DNA from: Pseudocercospora fijiensis CIRAD86
Lineage: Eukaryota; Ascomycota; Dothideomycetes; Mycosphaerellales; Mycosphaerellaceae
Assembly: GCF_000340215.1 (NCBI RefSeq)
Contig: NW_006921545.1
Coordinates: 711,522-775,521, forward strand
Direction: 5' to 3'
Length of the DNA: 64,000 bases
Below are positions 58,331 through 64,000 of the stretch, one piece after another; position 1 is the first letter of the stretch; each line of letters opens with the position of its first letter. The position numbers were made by a program, and so were the translations under genes. The notes beneath the pieces were generated by a model. That model had not been told where the DNA came from, did no database searches, and saw only the letters and a program-made list of their open reading frames with translations.

Positions 58331-59136
58331 TCGACTATAAAATCGAGCTAATCGATAGTAAGCCGCCGCCGTACGGTCCTCTCTATTCGATATCTCGAAA
58401 TAAGCTTATCGTACTAAAGAAATACTTAGAAGACAACTTATAAAAGGGGTTTATCCGCCCTAGTTCCTCCGAAGCGGCCGTACTAGTTATGTTTACCCGG
58501 AAACCCGGCGGAGGTCTCCGCTTCTACGTAGACTACCGGGGCCTTAACGCGTTAACGAAAAAGAACCGCTACCTAATTCCTCTCGTAAACGAAACGCTCG
58601 AACGTCTTTCGAAAGCTCGCTAGTTTACTAAGCTCGACGTAATCGCCGCCTTTAACGCAATCTATATTGCCGAGGGAGACGAATAGTTAATAGCCTTCCG
58701 AACCTATTACGGCCTTTTTAAATACCTAGTCTTGCCGTTCGGGCTCTATAACGGACCTAGCACGTTCTAATTATATATTAATAATACGCTTAAAGAATTC
58801 CTAGACGCCTTCGTCTCGGTATATATAGACGATATCCTAATTTATAGTAAAACGAAAGCGGAATACTACGAATATATCGAAAAGGTACTTTAGAAACTCG
58901 CGGAAGCTAGACTATATATCGATATCGATAAGTGCGAATTCTATAAGTAAGAGGTAAAATTCCTCGGCCTTATTGTCTCTTTAGAAGGTATTCGAATAGA
59001 TCCCGGCAAGATCGAAGCCGTTCTAAACTAGGGAGTGCTACGAAACGTAAAAGAAGTCTAGGGCTTCCTCGGTTTCGCTAACTTCTACCGGAGATTTATA
59101 CGGAATTTTAGCGGAATCGCCTGTCTACTAAAGGAC
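58331..59136 (+). pseudogene. Gypsy-3 reverse transcriptase
   Basis: Well-preserved [52 protein letters not shown], then YIDDILIYS with YIDD intact at 58822-58833. It continues with CEFYK, VKFLGLIVS and [16 protein letters not shown]. Only a few TAG stops at Trp/Gln positions interrupt it. It ends where a roughly 280-base insertion begins. Confidence 0.9.
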
Positions 59137-59425
59137 GGAAACTAATACTACTACTACTACTAGTAGTAATAGTATAGGCCACCGAGGGTAATATAACCTA
59201 TAACAATATAGGTAGCAATGTTTAGTATAATAGGATAACAAGACCGTTACTTAGGCTAATAACTAGAGCCCTACAATATAGGCATTATAGAAGTGTAATA
59301 TAAACAATATACTATACGAGGTTAGTACTCTATCTATAATATAGAAGGAGGCCTCTTATATAGGCTTAAAACTTAGCCTAGGTATATAGGGCCGGTTACT
59401 AGCTAATACTACTTATAGTACTTAC
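59137..59425. mobile_element. Small insertion in Gypsy-3 pol, solo LTR or MITE
   Basis: It separates the end of RT (ACLL) from the RNase H start (TRKDVKFK-SPA). It contains TACTACTAC repeats at its left end, a TATAATATAG run near 59335, and CTAATACTACT at both sides (about 59141 and 59406). It has no coding frame. Size and content fit a solo LTR or short non-autonomous element; the ends are uncertain by several bases. Confidence 0.5.
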
Positions 59426-61860
59426 GCGGAAAGACGTTAAATTTAAATAGTCTCCGGCCTATTAAGAAGCCTTCGACTAGTTACGGTAAAGTTTTACGAC
59501 CGTACCGATCCTATAGTACTTCGACTTCGATAAAGAAACGCGCCTAGAAACCGATACTTCCGACGGTACGACTAGCGCCGTTCTCTTTTAACGAACGACC
59601 CCGGAAGATACATAGCTACCCGTAGCCTACCTCTCTAAGAAAATGTCCTCTACGGAATACAATTACGATATCTACGATAAGGAGCTCCTCGTAATCGTTA
59701 AGGCTTTCGAAGAATAGCGTCCGGAACTCGAAGGTTCTAAGTTACCGATCTAGGTTAGCTTAGATTATAAGAACCTTATCTACTTTCTTAAGAGTAAAAT
59801 CCTTAGCCGTAGGTAGGTACGCTAGAGTAAGTTTCTTTCCCGGTTTAACTTCGTTATTTAGTATACGCCCGGCAAAGCAAACTTATAGGCCGATATACTT
59901 ACGAGGCGTAACGGAGACTCGCTTTTAGATCGAGGTCCGTAGCGTAAAGAGCAGTCTATCCTTAAAGAGTATAACCTTAGCTAGGAACTATACGAGCTCC
60001 TCGGAGACGACTTTACTAGCCTAGAGCCTCTCGTAGCATCCTTCGTACTAATAGCCGCTCCCGCCTTTCTCGGAGATAATAATAGCTTAGACGACGAAGA
60101 TACGAGTTTAGAAAGCTTAGATAGCGACTAGGAAAGCGAAGAAGAAGTATAGAACCTCCTCGAACCTACCTAGCTCGAATAGTAGCTTACGATAGTATAC
60201 GCCGAAGACGCTTTTACTAAAGGTCTAATTCAAGCTTTATAGAACAAAGAACGGTTATGCGAAAATGTTTCTCTCTCGAAGTACGAGCTCCGTAGAACTC
60301 TACCCCGAGTACCTCGTATAATATTTAGAAACGCCCTCTACGTCCCGGATTTCGAGGATTTACGCGACCGGATTATACGTTCCGCTTACAACCCTCTCGG
60401 AATAGTATATCCCGGTCGAGCTAAGATATTATCTTAGCTCCGGAAGTAGTACTACTAGCCTAATCTATACCGAGATGTCGACCGATTCGTTAAAAGCTAC
60501 GTAGTATACCGTAGAGCGAAAGCAGATACGCGTAAGCCGTAAGGGCTACTAAAACCTCTTAAAGTCCCTTTACGGCTATAGTAACACATTTTAATAGATT
60601 TTATTATAGGCCTACCGAAAGGATCCGACTTTAACGGCCTCTAGTTTTAAAATATACTAGTCGTAGTTTGCCGCCTTACTAAACGTAAGAAGGTATTAAA
60701 TGCCCGTAGCCTAACCGCAAAGAATACGGCTTAGATCTTCTACCGGGATATATAGAAAGATACAGGCCTACCCAAATTAATTGTATCTAATCGCGGCCCG
60801 AATTTCGTTGCCCGTTTCTAGAAGCGCCTCTACGAGCGACTAAAAATTCAAGCGCGCCTTTTAACGGCTTACTACCCGTAGACCGACGGGTAAACCGAAC
60901 GGGCTAACGCGTAGATCGAGCAAATTATTAGGTACTTCTACAATTACTACTAAAATAACTAGCTAAGATTAACGCCTTCTATTAAATTTGCTATTAACAA
61001 TTAGGAGTCGGCTATAACTTAGACTACGCCCTTCTACGCTTCGACTAGATTTTACCTCCGAACCGGTATAGAACTAGTAGAAATCGAACTAGAGCCCCTA
61101 GTAAACGATCCGGAAAGAGACGCCGATACCTTCGCTCTTTAAATAGCCTAGACCTACTAGGAGCTCTAGGACGAAATAAGGTATACCTAGGAAGTATACG
61201 AATACTATACTAATTAGCGTAGACGCGCCGCGCTAAATTACGAGGTCGGAGATTACGTTTACCTCGACTTACGATATATTAGAACTAACCGACCTTCGAA
61301 AAAGCTCGACTAGAAAAATCTAGGACCCTTCCGAATTATAAAGAAAGTCGGTATATACGTATACGAACTAGACCTCCCCGAGAATCTTAATATTTACCTA
61401 GTTAAATACGTTATTAACCTAAGAACCGCCGGAGAAATCGCGGACTCCGAAGACATTCCGCCGATACCGGAAGCTACCGAGGCTACCGATTAGACTAAAG
61501 ACGAGCCGGAATCTACCTTAGGCATAGTACGGGCGATTATCGGATAGAGCTTTAGTAATATAAACTTCGGAAATCTCAACCCTCCCGGGCCGTAGAGAGA
61601 GGTATAGTAGGAGGGATACTTAGACGAAGATACAACCTAGGAACCTCTACGCTATATTATCTTCGCCCGCGAAGCAATCGAGGAATTCCTACGAGATTAT
61701 ACCGACTATACGACAATAGAAGGAGCTGTCCCGGAACATTTTCTCTAAGAAGCGTACGAATAGAATTTAGATTAAGGGCTCCGACCCGAACTAGGGTAAG
61801 AATACTAGTACCTATTATATATAGACCTCCTTTAGCGTCGTAGGAACTCCGCGTAGAACG
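59426..61860 (+). pseudogene. Gypsy-3 RNase H and integrase
   Basis: RNase [38 protein letters not shown] and LSRFNFVI-YTPGKAN (59430-59880). Integrase: HHCC-type region (about 60380-60530, Cys/His mostly Tyr), LIDFIIGLPKGSDFNG (60593), VSNRGPNFVA (Asp to Asn, about 60785) and TERANA-IE-II with the catalytic Glu (about 60895). GDYVYLDLRYIRTNRPSKKLD is at about 61250-61310. An acidic C-terminal extension runs to 61860 with no chromodomain. Confidence 0.88.
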
Positions 61861-61874
61861 AGGGGGGGGGCTAC
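61855..61874 (+). other. Gypsy-3 polypurine tract
   Basis: Ten consecutive G after GAACGA, four bases before the 3' LTR. Confidence 0.82.
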
Positions 61875-62574
61875 TATTATAGTAGCTGCCTAGAAAGCAC
61901 CGATAAGTCCTATAAGCTAGCCGCTATACTATAAAGTAATATCGGATTTAAGTTGCCTTAGTAGTAGGGGCCCCTAGCGAAGTAGGTCGCCTAGTTAGCC
62001 GCCTATTTAGCCGTATAACGTAATATCTTAGGGACTCCCGCGGAGGCCGTATATAGCAGAACAATACGTTATATCAATATACGAACGACAGGACTATACT
62101 AAACTACGCGTACGCGTATACGGACGATAGTAAGTAAGATATATAGAGTCGTAGGATAGATCCGAGTAGTAGGAAGGAACCGGAAGATAGGGAAGAGCTA
62201 GGAGAAACATATTTGCTTAAGAGCGGTTAAACGAGTTCGTATACGCGCGCTACGCAAGTTAGCTAGGAGATAAAGGCGCTACGAGATAGCAGATAAGCGG
62301 GATACGCGCGCGCGCTTAGCGCGTAGGGAAGGACCTAAAAGTAGAGGTTTACTAAGAAGTTAGCAAGTAGGATATACGTACTTACGCTTACGCGTCGGAC
62401 GCGGTAGACGGCCGTAGGGCGGAATACTAAGGAAGGGGCTCTCCCTCTAAGGTACCCTTCTTCCTTTCTTCGTAGTTCGTCTTATATAGATAGTAGCTAT
62501 ATTAATTTAGTACTCTCTTTAGTTTAGTTTAAAGTTTCGTATATATTCTTACTACTTAGCCTCTAACCCTTACA
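61875..62574 (+). repeat. Gypsy-3 3' LTR
   Basis: 700 bases, starting TATTATAG (TG to TA) and ending CCTTACA. It includes an alternating CG run (about 62300-62320) that is broken by transitions in the 5' LTR. Confidence 0.9.
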
Positions 62575-62579
62575 ATATT

Positions 62580-63548
62580 CGTAACTACCTATACGTACCG
62601 CCGGTTTAGTCTACTAAGATTAGTATCGCCTCCGTATAACCTATTCTAGAAGATATAGAAGAATAGTCGGACTTAAGTAGTTCCGACTCGGGAAAAGAGT
62701 AACTCTCGCTTATAGTTAGGAGTTAAGAGTAGATAGGGTATAGGTAAAGAAATTAGAAGAAGTTAAAAAGGATATAAACGGGAACCTTATATATACTAAT
62801 ATAGTCTTCGAAAATAACGTCGGAACTTCTACTCTTATTAACGAAGGATACTAGTACTACGCTACAATTAATATAGGCCTAGCTAAAGGCCTCGGGCTTA
62901 GCTATATTAGCCGTAAGTCCCGAGAAGTAAAAGGAGCGTCTTCTATAATATCGGACGCGAAAATTATTAGAGTCGTCGCCTTTTAGATAGAAATTAATAG
63001 ATTCCGATAGACGGTATACGCTTATATCGTACCGGGATTAGCTTTCCCTCTTATCCTAGGGAACCTATAGAAGGCGTATAATAAGGTTAGGACTAGGCCC
63101 GAGAAGCGATAGTACTACTATAGGAGGGCTCGGTATTAGGTTAAAGAAGGGCGCTACTACCGTAAATTTAATATAAGCGGGAATATCGCTACTATCGACG
63201 CTATAAGGAGCCTACTTACTACGACAATCGCTAAGGATATTAAGAAGGCTCTAAAAACGAAGGAATACCCGACGATTAAGGAGCTAAAGAAGAAATTGCC
63301 TCTCGAGGTTCGCGATATAGCTACGCTATTTTATTAAAGGGAAGCCGATAAGTTAGCGCCCTATCGTTCTAGTATTAATTATACGATATGACTCCGTAAA
63401 AAACTAGACGGATCCTAGCTATAGCTCCCCTAGGGCCCCTTCTATAGTATATCGAAATAGGAGCTCTTAGTCTTACGAAAGTCGCTTAACGAGCTCTTAA
63501 AGAAGGGGTTTATAAGACCTACGAACTCCGAAGCGGCGGCGCCTATAC
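62580..63548 (+). pseudogene. Gypsy-4 end of gag, protease and start of reverse transcriptase
   Basis: After Gypsy-3 the knuckle is completed (RNY), followed by an acidic linker. The protease-like region (62820-63100) reads NVGTSTLINEG, IGLAKGLGLSYISRK and VPGLAFPLILGNL. RT N-terminal sequence then reads LPLEVRDIATLFY, KLAPYRSSINYTI and SLNELLKKGF-RPTNSEAAAP. It ends abruptly at the hAT-D junction, so the catalytic RT and integrase are missing. Confidence 0.78.
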
Positions 63549-64000
63549 TAGATCGTCGGTCCTTAGGTTAGATCGTCGGTTCTTAGGTTCTTCTAATCGT
63601 AGTAGTAACCTTCGCGTAATGCTTGCTAATATCTACGAGATACTCTACTTAGCGCTATTCGGCGGCGATAAGCCCGAGCTACTTAATACCCTTAGAACTC
63701 TAATAGATCTCGAAAGCGGTACGTAAAGTATATCCCCTTATAACTATATAGAAATTCGAATCGAACTAGGTCTTTACGTCTTAGGTAAAACAGAGTAGGC
63801 GCTAAGGAGGCCGCTTTTACTATCGCTTATTCTATATAATATTCTAGGTATCGGTTTTAGGGCGCTCGATTAGGTTCTTTTAAATAGCCTTAAATCGGTT
63901 ATATTTCTATAAGCTCGAGTTCGTATATATTACTAGACGACGAAGCTAGAGAAAAAGAGTTAGAACTATACTAGGTTACCGGCTATAGGTGCCGGCTACG
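63549..64000 (-). mobile_element. hAT-D: fragment of hAT transposase region
   Basis: It aligns with 6438-6880 of hAT-A in the same orientation (C-terminal third of the transposase) and reaches the transposase intron motif at the window end. It starts with a 20-base sequence (TAGATCGTCGGTCCTTAGGT) present twice in tandem here but once in hAT-A. Neither terminus of the element is in the window. Confidence 0.8.

Larger units (their letters stand above)
48474..62574 (+). mobile_element. Gypsy-3: complete Gypsy retrotransposon with long LTRs
   Basis: Two direct LTRs (48474-49185, 61875-62574) are flanked by the 5-bp duplication ATATT (48469-48473, 62575-62579). The order on + is gag, protease, RT, RNase H, integrase, polypurine tract. 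Without Gypsy-1b the element is about 7.0 kb, including a further small insertion near 59140-59425. It inserted in the gag zinc knuckle of Gypsy-4. No chromodomain was seen. Its pol frame is the best preserved of the LTR elements here. Confidence 0.92.

Noticed and set aside
43367..64000. hAT-B and hAT-D as two halves of one element split by Gypsy-4
   Set aside because: About 1 kb of hAT sequence (5490-6438 of hAT-A) is missing between them, no matching insertion TSD is seen, and the hAT-D junction shows a duplication typical of a rearranged join.

Overview
This 64 kb window contains no intact gene. It is a graveyard of nested transposable elements from a filamentous ascomycete (Pezizomycotina). 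The organism is inferred from three things: chromodomain-type and other Gypsy retrotransposons, Tad1-like LINEs, and very heavy repeat-induced point mutation (RIP). By eye CpA is scarce and TpA abundant while CpG survives, so CAG and CAA codons have become TAG and TAA throughout, and Cys, His and Asp codons have become Tyr and Asn. Every gene below is therefore a pseudogene, and ends given without a splice site, LTR or target-site duplication (TSD) are approximate.

Left block (1-26837): Gypsy-1a lies on + and enters from outside the window. Its reverse transcriptase is split by a 14.6 kb hAT transposon (hAT-A, 985-15557, 8-bp TSD, matching inverted repeats), which itself holds LINE-1 (9296-14195). 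Its RNase H/integrase junction is split by Gypsy-2 (16590-23595, minus strand). Gypsy-1a ends at its 3' LTR (26641-26837) after an expanded AAT microsatellite.

Middle block (26838-43366): a + strand degraded coding region of unknown type is followed by a hAT-like end at 29373. After that comes a gene resembling the transposon-associated DUF6589 family, cut twice by LINE-2 (31321-36184) and LINE-3 (37871-42860, with a 100-N gap).

Right block (43367-64000): hAT-B is a truncated second copy of the hAT-A left part. Gypsy-4 follows; its gag zinc knuckle is cut by Gypsy-3 (48474-62574), whose gag is in turn cut by Gypsy-1b (49764-56858, minus strand, complete with both LTRs). A third hAT fragment (hAT-D) runs off the window end.

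The most unusual content is in the hAT family. Besides a recognisable hAT transposase it carries two separate histone H3-like genes, both present in hAT-A and hAT-B, plus three coding regions I do not recognise. Several small introns in these genes carry the same GC-rich motif built from CCGGCTACG-type units. Removing one such intron restores an H3 signature in frame, which shows that the intron and the histone identity are both real.
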